Origin: a virus
Length of the DNA stretch: 64,000 bases
IMG/VR virus record: IMGVR_UViG_3300017917_001940
Coordinates: 62,001 to 126,000 of that record
Strand: one strand, 5' to 3'
Part shown: one piece after another, positions 40,214-48,553 of the stretch
How positions within the stretch are numbered: position 1 is the first letter of the stretch
Layout: each line of letters opens with the position of its first letter
The notes under the pieces: generated by a model
Told to the model about the DNA's origin: nothing
What the model saw: the letters and a program-made list of their open reading frames with translations, nothing else
Databases searched by the model: none
Made by a program: the position numbers and the translations under genes

Positions 40214-40840
40214 ATGACAGCATGGTTTCCATTAATAATCAATACAGGTAGTAGTCAAATTCAAGAACTACCAAGTGGACAAGACCTGGATTTAACAGGT
40301 AGTAATATTTCGGCCGTTACAAATGTCACAGCCAGTGGAACAATAACAGTTAACAGCGGCAATGCCACTGTTGCTATTTCTAACGGTGGAGCAAATGCTG
40401 TTGGGAACATTGGTAGTTCAACCAAATACTTTAATACGGTGTTCGCCACAGCATCAACGGCACTTTATGCTGACTTAGCAGAGAAATATCTAGCTGATGC
40501 TGACTACGAACCCGGAACGGTATTGAGCTTTGGTGGATCTGCTGAAGTTACTGTTAGCACAACAGATGCTGATTCAATGGTTGCCGGAGTTGTGTCAACA
40601 CAACCTGCGTATCAAATGAATTCTGGTCTTAGCGGAGATCATGTAGTATCATTGGCATTGGTTGGGCGTGTACCGTGTAAGGTACAAGGCGCAATCAGAC
40701 GTGGCGCGATGTTAGTTTCTGCAGGCAACGGACGTGCCCGCGAACAAGCAAAACCAGAAATTGGCACAGTAATTGGTAAGGCATTAGAGTCATTTGATGG
40801 CGACAAAGGAGTAATTGAAGTTGTTGTCGGAAGGTTGTAA
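40214..40840 (+). CDS. tail fibre tip/collar-type protein
   Basis: A 208-aa protein. The first 75 residues resemble the fibre repeats (LDLTGSNISAVTNVTASGTI). The rest (ADLAEKYLADADYEPGTVLS ... VVSTQPAYQMNSG ... ALVGRVPCKVQGAIRRGAML ... IGTVIGKALES) matches the conserved C-terminal domain of many phage fibre proteins, related in look to peptidase-G2-like tips. Likely stacks on the fibre before it. Confidence 0.75.
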   Translation: MTAWFPLIINTGSSQIQELPSGQDLDLTGSNISAVTNVTASGTITVNSGNATVAISNGGANAVGNIGSSTKYFNTVFATASTALYADLAEKYLADADYEPGTVLSFGGSAEVTVSTTDADSMVAGVVSTQPAYQMNSGLSGDHVVSLALVGRVPCKVQGAIRRGAMLVSAGNGRAREQAKPEIGTVIGKALESFDGDKGVIEVVVGRL

Positions 40841-40842
40841 TC

Positions 40843-43140
40843 ATGGCCCAGCCAATATGGATTACTCCTGCCGGTAGTCTGGGCACTATACCAGAAGGTA
40901 TCTTCTTTGAAGTTCCTTTATTGGCGTATGATCCAGATGATCCAATTACCGGAGAAGTTTATTATCAACTGATATCTGGACATTTACCAGCCGGAATACA
41001 GTGCGCTGATAATGGATTACTTGGTGGAGTACCAAAAGCCATTGTTAATATTCAAGGTGTTCCATTGCCGGTTACAGAAGATGTAACGAGCAAATTTGCC
41101 ATTAGAGTCTATACTCGAGACCCTATAACCAATGTTATTAATCATGTTAACGATAGAACATTTACAATCACAGTTACTAGTCAAAATCTTCCAGAATTTA
41201 TTACACCTCCTGGGCTTATTGGTACCTACTTCGATGGAACACAGGTAACTAATTTACAAATTGCCTATACCGATTTAAACCCTATTGAGAAAGTTACGAT
41301 CAAATTAAAATCAGGAAGTTTACCTCCAGGTTTGTCTATTAGTTCAACTGGATTAATTTCTGGTTTGATAGATCGTCTGCCACCTGCGGATCCAACTAAT
41401 CCACTAAGCACTGACCGAACATATCAGTTTACCCTTGAAGCTACAAATGGTAACATAAGCGACTTAAGAACTTATAGTATTAAAGTTTATGCTAGAACAG
41501 CCATGGTCGGTACTAATAATTTTATCACAGCAGACAATAATTTTATTACCAGTGATACAGCATCAACATACAGTCCAGTAATCATTAGCCCACCGCCCGG
41601 TGTTCTTGCTACTGTGCGTAATGATAATTTTTATGCAATAAGATTTGTTGGTGTTGATTTGTCTGGAGATGCTATTCAGTATCAACTGGGATTTGACCCA
41701 GGAGATTCGACTATACTGCCTGGATTAACATTAGATCCTAATACTGGTTGGCTATATGGTTACATTCCAAATCTTGGTATAACGGAAAACACTTACAATT
41801 TTTATATTCGAGCATACAAAGCCAATGATCCAACTTACATCAGTCCCGAATATCATTACACATTAAACATCGTTGGTCCTGTAGATACTGAAATTACTTG
41901 GCTAACTGATAGCAATCTTGGAACTATTAATAATGGATCAACAAGTACCTTTTATGTTGAGGCTATAAATGCCAGTGGTATTCCTCTGCAGTATGAATTA
42001 CAATCGGGTAGCGATAGTTTGCTACCTCAAGGGTTACAGTTGCTACCAAGCGGACATATCGCTGGGCGTGTTAGTTTTGATACATTTACATTAGATGGCG
42101 GTAAAACAACATTTGACCTATCTGAATCATTAGGAATCCAATCAGATCTATTAGGTACCACGTTTGATCTTAAATTTACATTTACAGTAGTTGCCTACAG
42201 TGTAGATGGTCTGATTAGTGTAAACAAACAATTCTCAATTACAGTTAAACGAGTATACAATGAACCGTACGATAATCTTTACATACAGGTCATGCCCCCG
42301 CAAGATGATAGAGATTTGATCAGTAGTTTGCTTCAGAACAATGATATTTTCCAATCGGATTTAATCTATCGAGCCGATGATCCAAATTTTGGCAAGGCAA
42401 CTAATTTAATTTATCATCATGCTTTTGGATTAACCGCGGCAACATATGATGATTATGTGTCTAGCCTATATAAAAATCACTATTGGAAACAATTAACACT
42501 AGGTGAAATTAAAGTTGCTCGAGCCACTGATACCAACGGAAATGTAATTTACGAAGTTGTTTATAGTCGTGTTATTGACGACCTGCTTAACAATCAAGGG
42601 TTAAGTGTAAGCAAAGAAGTAACTCTACCTTATACAGTTACTCTTGACGACAATACCCAAGTTACTACAGTTTATCCAAACAGTTTAATTGATATGAGAG
42701 ATCAAGTGATTGATACAGTAGGTCAAGTAAGCAATATTTTACCAACTTGGATGCTATCAAAACAAGCAGACGGAACTGTACTAGGATTTACACCTGCGGT
42801 TGTACTTGCCTATGCTAAACCAGGCAAAGGCAATCAATTAGCCTATTATATAAGAACCGAGTTTGGCGAGCGACTTAACTTAGTTGATTTTGAAGTTGAT
42901 CGTTACGAACTTGATAGATTGTTAAGCAAAAATTGGGATCCAACAGCAACTAGCTTGTACCATCCAAACGGATCGTGGGTACCATCGCCACCAACAATTA
43001 CTACATTTGACGTTGCTTCTGGCGATCCTACTATTTTTGATGGCAATAGTATGCAGTTTATAGCGCCAGTAGATATGTACACCAATACGCAAGCATACGA
43101 TAAATATCTCGTATTCCCCAAGAGGACAATTTTAGGATAA
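40843..43140 (+). CDS. Ig-like-domain structural protein
   Basis: A 765-aa virion protein. At least four putative-Ig (He_PIG) modules are marked by the signature LP-x-G-(L/I)...G-x-(L/I)-x-G: LPAGIQCADNGLLGGVP (about 47), LPPGLSISSTGLISGLI (165), LPGLTLDPNTGWLYGYIP (290) and LPQGLQLLPSGHIAGRV (385). The C-terminal 280 residues are a separate domain. Such proteins bind carbohydrates or form baseplate/fibre shafts. It starts two bases after the previous stop. Confidence 0.8.
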   Translation: MAQPIWITPAGSLGTIPEGIFFEVPLLAYDPDDPITGEVYYQLISGHLPAGIQCADNGLLGGVPKAIVNIQGVPLPVTEDVTSKFAIRVYTRDPITNVINHVNDRTFTITVTSQNLPEFITPPGLIGTYFDGTQVTNLQIAYTDLNPIEKVTIKLKSGSLPPGLSISSTGLISGLIDRLPPADPTNPLSTDRTYQFTLEATNGNISDLRTYSIKVYARTAMVGTNNFITADNNFITSDTASTYSPVIISPPPGVLATVRNDNFYAIRFVGVDLSGDAIQYQLGFDPGDSTILPGLTLDPNTGWLYGYIPNLGITENTYNFYIRAYKANDPTYISPEYHYTLNIVGPVDTEITWLTDSNLGTINNGSTSTFYVEAINASGIPLQYELQSGSDSLLPQGLQLLPSGHIAGRVSFDTFTLDGGKTTFDLSESLGIQSDLLGTTFDLKFTFTVVAYSVDGLISVNKQFSITVKRVYNEPYDNLYIQVMPPQDDRDLISSLLQNNDIFQSDLIYRADDPNFGKATNLIYHHAFGLTAATYDDYVSSLYKNHYWKQLTLGEIKVARATDTNGNVIYEVVYSRVIDDLLNNQGLSVSKEVTLPYTVTLDDNTQVTTVYPNSLIDMRDQVIDTVGQVSNILPTWMLSKQADGTVLGFTPAVVLAYAKPGKGNQLAYYIRTEFGERLNLVDFEVDRYELDRLLSKNWDPTATSLYHPNGSWVPSPPTITTFDVASGDPTIFDGNSMQFIAPVDMYTNTQAYDKYLVFPKRTILG

Positions 43141-43143
43141 ACT

Positions 43144-44031
43144 ATGACAAGTAATATCAACCCAAATAACATTGACGGCTTATACCCAGTAGCCGGACAA
43201 GATAACAATTCACAAGGTTTCCGTGATAATTTTACCAACACGAAAACAAATTTCCAGTATGCGGCTGATGAAATTACCGACTTGCAAAACAAGGCAATTT
43301 TAAAAGCGGCGTTAACTGGTGGTACATTGAACAACGATATGCTGGGCAGTTTGGTATACAATGTCCAGGTATCTCAGGTGTCTGGGTATATAACTGAATT
43401 AGGAACCCCGGCAGCAAGTTCGATTACAATTAATTTTGAAGCCGGTTCTTGGCAGTCATTTACAACCAATGGTTCAAAATCTCTAGCATTTACTAACTTT
43501 CCTGCCGCAGGATCGTATGGTGCAGTGACTATTCAGATTACCGTGGCCAGCGCCGCTCATACTATTACATTCCCTGCCTCGGTTAGTGTTAATAATTCTG
43601 GTATCCAGGGTTTGAACATCAGTACAAATTCTATTGTGTTTGCTGCCGCTGGTACTTATACATTTAAAGTATCATCTGTTGATGGCGGAACCACATATAC
43701 ATTAGACCAAGTTAATAATGGATTAGTACCATTTAATAATTCCAGTGAGTCTTTGAGTACCGGTAGTGCCGCAAGTTTGTCTAAAACTGTTAGTTACTTC
43801 TCAACTAGTGGTGCTTCGACTGCGACATTGGCCGCTGGTACAGCTGGGCAAATAAAAACATTTGCCATGTATGCCGACAGTGGCGATATGGTTATCACTG
43901 TAACCAACGCAGGTTGGAAAACTTCTGGCACAGGTACTATTACGTTTGATGCTATTGGTGATGCTTGTACATTACAGTATATTAATAACAAATGGTTTGC
44001 AATTGGCGCAAATGGTGTAGTATTTGCCTAA
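43144..44031 (+). CDS. tail fibre protein, second type
   Basis: A 295-aa Gly/Ser/Thr-rich protein. The N-terminus (NIDGLYPVAGQDNNSQGFRD, then NFTNTKTNFQYAADEITDLQ) is the attachment motif shared with the other fibres. The middle and end are beta-rich, with AGTAGQIKTFAMYADSGDMV and ATLQYINNKWFAIG-type segments typical of fibre C-termini. Followed by a new promoter. Confidence 0.78.
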   Translation: MTSNINPNNIDGLYPVAGQDNNSQGFRDNFTNTKTNFQYAADEITDLQNKAILKAALTGGTLNNDMLGSLVYNVQVSQVSGYITELGTPAASSITINFEAGSWQSFTTNGSKSLAFTNFPAAGSYGAVTIQITVASAAHTITFPASVSVNNSGIQGLNISTNSIVFAAAGTYTFKVSSVDGGTTYTLDQVNNGLVPFNNSSESLSTGSAASLSKTVSYFSTSGASTATLAAGTAGQIKTFAMYADSGDMVITVTNAGWKTSGTGTITFDAIGDACTLQYINNKWFAIGANGVVFA

Positions 44032-44040
44032 CCAAAACAT

Positions 44041-44069
44041 TTGACTTTGTTTTATTAGTGCTGTAAAAT
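44041..44069 (+). promoter_or_regulatory. sigma70-type promoter TTGACT-N17-TAAAAT, -10 in a small hairpin loop
   Basis: TTGACT (44041-44046), 17-bp spacer, TAAAAT (44064-44069). GTGCT (44058-44062) and AGCAC (44071-44075) could pair around the -10. The gene starts at 44076, next to the hairpin. Confidence 0.55.
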
Positions 44070-44075
44070 AAGCAC

Positions 44076-44312
44076 ATGGAACATCCTCTAATCGGTGAAC
44101 TCGACTCATTGACTATAGATGAGTTGAGTACCAAAATAAACGAACTTACTAAAAAATTATCCATTGCTCATAGAACGGGCAATGGTTATCTTTGTGAACA
44201 AATTCGAATGGCATTAGAAAGCTATCAAACCAAATACAGACAAAAAAGTCAAGAGCTATTCAAACAAAGTGGCAATGGTAAAGATCTCGACGATAAGATT
44301 GACATCACATGA
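44076..44312 (+). CDS. conserved T4-like phage protein, 78 aa
   Basis: A 78-aa helical protein (starts MEHPLIGELDSLTIDELSTK; NGYLCEQIRMALESYQTKYR). A close pattern is known to me from T4-like cyanophage genomes, near structural genes, without a function. Four-base overlap with the next gene. Confidence 0.7.
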   Translation: MEHPLIGELDSLTIDELSTKINELTKKLSIAHRTGNGYLCEQIRMALESYQTKYRQKSQELFKQSGNGKDLDDKIDIT

Positions 44313-44917
44313 ATGTAAGATTACAGTATAATACAAATCTAACCGCCGGAGTGTTTTTTGAAAATTCATTGAGAATGAACAATTACACTATTAAAGTGTC
44401 AATGATTACCAACACTACCGATCCTGAGTGTCACAACATAGCATATGAGCGTTTAAAATATTTTGTTTATAAAATTTTAGAAAGTTCGGTGTTTATCGAT
44501 CAACGAGAATTAGAAGCGTGTAAACTATACACTGCGGCCGGTATTAGATTGACTACACTGCCTGAAATACCAATTGATCAAATCATTGGAATTATGCTAT
44601 ACTGTAAATTCAATGCCATTATGGAAGACCATATACAAGTTGTTGAAGTTGAGGTTAGCAGTGAGTTGGGGGATCGTATGATATACTTCCACTGTGAAGA
44701 AGAAAGTTTAGGCCCGTTTGCCGAAGATGGTTGGTGGAATGATTCATCTACTGTTAATTGTGATACAGGTATAGTATTTGGCGATGATGCACTGAAGTAT
44801 CTCGCGGTACAATGGAAGGATTTAGATTTAGGTTGGCCCGTTGAGGATACAATAAATGGATCCTCAGATGATAATAAACTAGTGTTTGCAGATTTTAAAA
44901 AAGATGAAACAAAATAA
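44309..44917 (+). CDS. conserved T4-like phage protein, 202 aa
   Basis: A 202-aa soluble alpha/beta protein (YTIKVSMITNTTDPECHNIA ... ERLKYFVYKILESSVFIDQR ... GWWNDSST). The order with the 78-aa protein before it and the DnaE-like fragment after it recalls T4-like aquatic phages. No catalytic motif seen. Confidence 0.65.
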   Translation: MNVRLQYNTNLTAGVFFENSLRMNNYTIKVSMITNTTDPECHNIAYERLKYFVYKILESSVFIDQRELEACKLYTAAGIRLTTLPEIPIDQIIGIMLYCKFNAIMEDHIQVVEVEVSSELGDRMIYFHCEEESLGPFAEDGWWNDSSTVNCDTGIVFGDDALKYLAVQWKDLDLGWPVEDTINGSSDDNKLVFADFKKDETK

Positions 44918-45416
44918 CTACGGTGAAATGATTTTTAGTGAAGATGATGTGTGCGATCAGCTTATGCAAGGGCGCACAGTTGAATCATTAAAAGGCATGA
45001 TGGTAGATGCCAGCGTGGATTTAGAAAAAGCTGCCGTGATGATGGAGTATGCCCCACCATTTATTCAAGAGTACCTTCACACCGAACTTGTAGACATATT
45101 CCATAAAAATTTACAACAAACTTGGCACATGCCCCAAGAGTACAAGAACATGGACATTGCCGCTTATGTGCTTGGTTTGTGTGAAAACGAATCGGAATTA
45201 CAGCGTTGCGGACACGAACTGTTAATGTATCAAGAACGAGATTTATTTGATTTATTAAAATTTTTAAAGTATCTTGTGGATGTTATGAATCAAAATCGTT
45301 TAATTTGGGGTGTAGGACGTGGGTCAAGTGTGGCTAGTTATGTACTGTATAAAATAGGTGTACATCGTATTGACAGCATGTTTTATGATTTAAACGTCGA
45401 GGAATTTTTGCGTTAA
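44904..45416 (+). CDS. DNA polymerase III alpha-like fragment, 170 aa
   Basis: A 170-aa protein. The end, LIWGVGRGSSVASYVLYKIG followed by VHRIDSMFYDLNVEEFLR, matches a conserved DnaE segment (the V-G-R-G-S-x-x-x-S-x-V-x-Y region and D-x-x-x-Y-D-L-x-x-x-x-F-L), which continues in DnaE into the catalytic palm. Here the protein stops at that point, so it cannot be a polymerase. ATG at 44904 is chosen within the end of the preceding gene. Confidence 0.65.
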   Translation: MKQNNYGEMIFSEDDVCDQLMQGRTVESLKGMMVDASVDLEKAAVMMEYAPPFIQEYLHTELVDIFHKNLQQTWHMPQEYKNMDIAAYVLGLCENESELQRCGHELLMYQERDLFDLLKFLKYLVDVMNQNRLIWGVGRGSSVASYVLYKIGVHRIDSMFYDLNVEEFLR

Positions 45417-45419
45417 ATA
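45412..45419 (+). promoter_or_regulatory. late-type promoter motif GTTAAATA
   Basis: GTTAAATA across the stop of the DnaE-like gene, 20 bp before the next start. Confidence 0.4.
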
Positions 45420-45438
45420 CCCTTATAGGAGAACTATT

Positions 45439-45918
45439 ATGACCAACAAAATTTATCGTTCAGCTATGGGTAAAACCATTGATATGGGCGCACTGCTTTT
45501 ACAAAACGAAGGAACTCGTGCAGTGGGTAATATGAATGTTAATGCCCGAGGTGACACTGTTAACAGCCAGAATCAAGTGATTGAAACAAAAAATCGACAG
45601 GCACAACGTCAATACGCTAAACAAGTAGCACCAGCGTCGGTGCAAAAGCCTGCGGCTGGTAATCGTGCAGTAAAACAAGCTAGAGAATCAGCAGAAATCG
45701 TTGAAACAGTTAACGTCGACAACTATGAGGATCTTCCGATTGATGTCTCGGACACATTTGCTGACATGCCAGAAGATGATGTTGTACAAGAATCACCCAA
45801 GGTTGAGGAGCCTCTCAAGGGTGGATTGGCCGGGGCAATCGCTAGAAGTCGTGTAGTACAGCAAGAAAAAGAAAAGCCCTTGCGTGAACAACAAAAATCA
45901 ACTATTAAAAAAATCTAA
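45439..45918 (+). CDS. conserved T4-like phage protein, 159 aa
   Basis: A 159-aa protein with a conserved front (GKTIDMGALLLQNEGTRAVG, then NMNVNARGD) and a long disordered, acidic/Gln-rich tail. The front pattern is familiar from T4-like cyanophages. Possibly virion-associated; function unknown. AGGAG precedes the ATG. Confidence 0.68.
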   Translation: MTNKIYRSAMGKTIDMGALLLQNEGTRAVGNMNVNARGDTVNSQNQVIETKNRQAQRQYAKQVAPASVQKPAAGNRAVKQARESAEIVETVNVDNYEDLPIDVSDTFADMPEDDVVQESPKVEEPLKGGLAGAIARSRVVQQEKEKPLREQQKSTIKKI

Positions 45919-45925
45919 GGAAACT

Positions 45926-46294
45926 ATGAAATCTGCATTTGCACCACATCAAATTCAACGTGATAATTTTCAACCCATTCGTGATTGGGTGATTGCCACT
46001 GAAATGAACTTTGAAGGTCGTACACTTAGTAGTGGAGTTATTCTACTCAACGATAACGGACGGTCGGATGGCATTCGTCCACGTTGGGGCCGCGTGTATG
46101 CAGTAGGCCCAGATCAAACTGAAATCAAAGTAGGTGACTGGATCTGCGTAGCACATGGTCGCTGGACTCGAGGTTTGGACATCGAGGATGAACAGGGCAA
46201 GCGAACTGTTCGTCGAATTGATCCAAATGACATAATGCTAGTATCAGATGAACTACCAAACGACGATACTATCAGCACCACAGTAAACGCCTAA
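45926..46294 (+). CDS. GroES/gp31-like co-chaperonin
   Basis: A 122-aa protein with the chaperonin-10 barrel pattern: FQPIRDWVIATEMNFEGRTL is the first strand, with a mobile-loop region (FEGRTLSSGVILLN), then RWGRVYAVGPDQTEIKVGDW and NDIMLVSDE at the end. T4 gp31 replaces GroES for capsid folding; this is probably its counterpart. The start at 45926 after TAAGGA is chosen over an in-frame ATG 42 bases upstream. Confidence 0.72.
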   Translation: MKSAFAPHQIQRDNFQPIRDWVIATEMNFEGRTLSSGVILLNDNGRSDGIRPRWGRVYAVGPDQTEIKVGDWICVAHGRWTRGLDIEDEQGKRTVRRIDPNDIMLVSDELPNDDTISTTVNA

Positions 46295-46295
46295 A

Positions 46296-46523
46296 TTGTC
46301 ACTACATAAATCTAACCTTGATGCTGTCAAGCATTGGGTACGGGAGAATGCCTTTGAAGCAAAGTATCCTGGCAACGACGGATGGACTGCGGCAGAACAC
46401 AAAAAGCGTTTGTACGAATTGAAATGTATGTTAGACGACGTATACCCTACACTACCTAATTTTGTTGGTGAGGAAGAGTGGGAAAAAGAAAGATTAGTAG
46501 ACTTATTAAAGAGGAAATCATGA
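46296..46523 (+). CDS. hypothetical protein, 75 aa, TTG start
   Basis: A 75-aa helical protein (HKSNLDAVKHWVRENAFEAK; NDGWTAAEHKKRLYELKCML) starting at TTG one base after the co-chaperonin stop. Overlaps the next start (ATGA). Not recognised. Confidence 0.55.
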   Translation: MSLHKSNLDAVKHWVRENAFEAKYPGNDGWTAAEHKKRLYELKCMLDDVYPTLPNFVGEEEWEKERLVDLLKRKS

Positions 46524-46681
46524 AACATCCAGATCCACGATTACATCAACAGATTAGCTTTGTTAAAAGTGCCCTTAGGATTGCCGCGGGTATCTCTTTG
46601 ATTTGGCCCGAAAGTTTAGTACTAGCAGGTATATTCTTAATTGTAGCAGAAGTGTTAGGTGTTGCTGAAGAACTAGTATGA
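46520..46681 (+). CDS. small membrane protein, 53 aa
   Basis: A 53-aa protein; polar start (MKHPDPRLHQQISFVKS), then one or two hydrophobic segments (about 20-48). ATG overlaps the upstream TGA. Unknown function. Confidence 0.6.
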   Translation: MKHPDPRLHQQISFVKSALRIAAGISLIWPESLVLAGIFLIVAEVLGVAEELV

Positions 46682-46707
46682 TTATATAGGTTAAACTGAC
46701 AGAAGGT

Positions 46708-46715
46708 GATAAATA
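46708..46715 (+). promoter_or_regulatory. late-type promoter motif GATAAATA
   Basis: GATAAATA 16 bp before the GIY-YIG gene start. Confidence 0.4.
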
Positions 46716-46731
46716 AAGTAGGAGATCATCT

Positions 46732-47418
46732 ATGTTTGGATATATCTATAAAACTACAAATTTAATAAACAACCGTTGCTATATTGGAAAGAAAGTTAGT
46801 TCTACTTTTGTTAACAACTACTTTGGTTCTGGTCTTATACTCCAAGAAGCTATAAAAAAATATGGCAAGGAAAATTTTAAGATTGAAATATTACAGTGGG
46901 CCAAAACCGAAACAGAGTTAAATCAACTTGAAATTTATGAAATAGCGAGAGCAAAAAAATCTAATAGATTATACAATATTGCTGAAGGCGGCACTGGTGG
47001 AAATACACTATTAGATCATCCAGATAAAATAGAAATAGTAAAAAAGAGAAACAATGCTCTTACACAATGGCATGCCTCACTAAGTGAAGAAGAAAAAATT
47101 CTCAGAAGTAAGAAAATAAGTCAATCCAAGAAAGGTAAATCAAATGGGCATACTGGATTTAAGCATACTCCTGAAACCATCGAAAAAATAAGAGCTACTA
47201 ATAAAGCATACACCAAAACCAAAGATTGGAAGGAAGCTCATGCGTTAGCGGCAGCTAAACGAAGAGGAAAGCCGTTTACACAAAAATATAAATCTGTTAT
47301 AGTAAATGACATAGAATATATTTCAGTAAAACATGCCCTAGAGGCATTGAATATAAAACATAGAGCGACATTCTATGATAGAATTAAACGAGGACTACTT
47401 AAGGTAGAATATAAATGA
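46732..47418 (+). CDS. GIY-YIG homing endonuclease with NUMOD3-type repeats
   Basis: A 228-aa enzyme: GYIYKTTNLINNRCYIGKKV (3-22, GIY-YIG), NNYFGSGLILQEAIKKYGKE, conserved Glu in ELNQLEIYEIA, and NIAEGGTGG. Then SKKISQSKKGKSNGHTGFKH-type NUMOD3 helices and a C-terminal HTH (VKHALEALNIKHRATFYDRI). It overlaps the nucleotidyltransferase start by four bases. Confidence 0.88.
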   Translation: MFGYIYKTTNLINNRCYIGKKVSSTFVNNYFGSGLILQEAIKKYGKENFKIEILQWAKTETELNQLEIYEIARAKKSNRLYNIAEGGTGGNTLLDHPDKIEIVKKRNNALTQWHASLSEEEKILRSKKISQSKKGKSNGHTGFKHTPETIEKIRATNKAYTKTKDWKEAHALAAAKRRGKPFTQKYKSVIVNDIEYISVKHALEALNIKHRATFYDRIKRGLLKVEYK

Positions 47419-47915
47419 TATTTAATAAAATACGAGAGTTAAAAGAGCAACAAAAGGTGATTGGGATAACATTCTCGGCGTTCGATCTTTTTCACGCAGG
47501 TCACGTGGCCATGTTAGCCGAAGCCAAAAATCACTGTGATTATTTGATTTGTGGATTACAAACAGATCCTACTATAGATAGACCGGACAGCAAGAACAAA
47601 CCTATTCAAAGTATCGTCGAACGCCAAATCCAATTGGCCGCGTGTCGTTATGTAGACGAAGTTGTTGTTTACCAAACTGAACAAGATTTGGTAGACTTGC
47701 TGTTGATTTTACCCGTAGATGTGCGTATACTAGGAATAGAATATGAAGATTCAGAATACTCCGGCAAGTACGAAGGCATGCGTCGAGGTATTCGACCAAT
47801 CTTTAACGGTAGAGATCATTCGTTTAGTTCAAGCAGTTTGCGTAAGCGTGTGGTAGCCGCAGAAGTAGAAAAGAATTTAAGGGGAACAACAGATGATGGC
47901 AAAACCTTCAACTAA
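47415..47915 (+). CDS. cytidylyltransferase-like nucleotidyltransferase
   Basis: A 166-aa protein of the HxGH superfamily: SAFDLFHAGH (21-30), VERQIQLAACRYVDEV and the C-terminal SFSSSSLRKRV that replaces the ISTTS motif. It resembles glycerol-3-phosphate cytidylyltransferase and the HldE nucleotidyltransferase domain, which make CDP- or ADP-activated sugars and alcohols. It may feed the phage glycosyltransferases. Two more HxGH proteins are at 54989 and 63269. Confidence 0.82.
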   Translation: MIFNKIRELKEQQKVIGITFSAFDLFHAGHVAMLAEAKNHCDYLICGLQTDPTIDRPDSKNKPIQSIVERQIQLAACRYVDEVVVYQTEQDLVDLLLILPVDVRILGIEYEDSEYSGKYEGMRRGIRPIFNGRDHSFSSSSLRKRVVAAEVEKNLRGTTDDGKTFN

Positions 47916-48090
47916 TCCAAATGCTTGTGGTTGTGGACGCAGTCCAACTGGCAAGTGTATTGGCTGGCATGCGTTGAGCGAAGAAGACTATCGAGCTAAA
48001 TCAGCTGAATATGAGTTAGCCAAGTATAGAGAAAGTGCCGAAGAACTTTGGTTCTCAGGCGGTAGTTGTACAGGTGGATCACCGGAGTAA
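47893..48090 (+). CDS. conserved cysteine-bearing small protein, 65 aa
   Basis: A 65-aa protein with CGCGRSPTGKCIGWHALSEE (residues 12-31), a compact Cys/His motif that may hold a metal. Two in-frame ATGs (47893, 47896). The motif is familiar to me from T4-like aquatic phages. Overlaps the preceding gene by 23 bases. Confidence 0.65.
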   Translation: MMAKPSTNPNACGCGRSPTGKCIGWHALSEEDYRAKSAEYELAKYRESAEELWFSGGSCTGGSPE

Positions 48091-48092
48091 TC

Positions 48093-48335
48093 ATGGAACC
48101 AATCAGAGCACCTAAGACTATTAAGATTTATTCTCTAGTACGACAGAATGGCATGACCTTCTCTCCAGTGTCTAGTTCTAGTTCTGGTTCAACTAACATT
48201 GGATCAGGATACTATACCACTTTACAAGAAGCCGAACATCATCGTACACTAGAAGTATTAAAAGTAAGCAGTGGTGGCCGGGAGCAGTTTCACATTTACG
48301 AATTAGAAGTACCAAACCCAGCATATACAGAATGA
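48093..48335 (+). CDS. hypothetical protein, 80 aa
   Basis: An 80-aa protein starting at the ATG two bases after the previous stop (an upstream in-frame ATG lies inside that gene). Ser/Thr/Gly-rich middle, alpha/beta end (EQFHIYELEVPNPAY). Not recognised. Confidence 0.6.
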   Translation: MEPIRAPKTIKIYSLVRQNGMTFSPVSSSSSGSTNIGSGYYTTLQEAEHHRTLEVLKVSSGGREQFHIYELEVPNPAYTE

Positions 48336-48553
48336 AAAAACTCATACAAGAAGTAAAAGAAGTATCAGGATCAAGTTATCAATTATGGGCAGAAATTACA
48401 ACCTGCCCTAACCCTGCTGGATATAAGCAGTTGACATTTAGTAGCGTGTGGACTGGTGCCAAGAATCCCCAAGCACCACAACGTAAAGGTGAAATGTTGT
48501 TGAGCCCAGACGCAGTTAAAAATTTACAAGAACTATTAGCGAGTGAAGAATGA
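48332..48553 (+). CDS. hypothetical protein, 73 aa, beside the clamp loader
   Basis: A 73-aa alpha/beta protein (IQEVKEVSGSSYQLWAEITT ... LLSPDAVKNLQELLASEE) with four-base overlaps on both sides. Its position directly before gp44 makes a replication link possible. Not recognised. Confidence 0.6.
   Translation: MKKLIQEVKEVSGSSYQLWAEITTCPNPAGYKQLTFSSVWTGAKNPQAPQRKGEMLLSPDAVKNLQELLASEE

Noticed and set aside
40843-43140. Possible surface-exposed invasin or bacterial adhesin
   Set aside because: Ig-like modules are also usual in phage baseplate and fibre proteins, and all neighbours are fibres.
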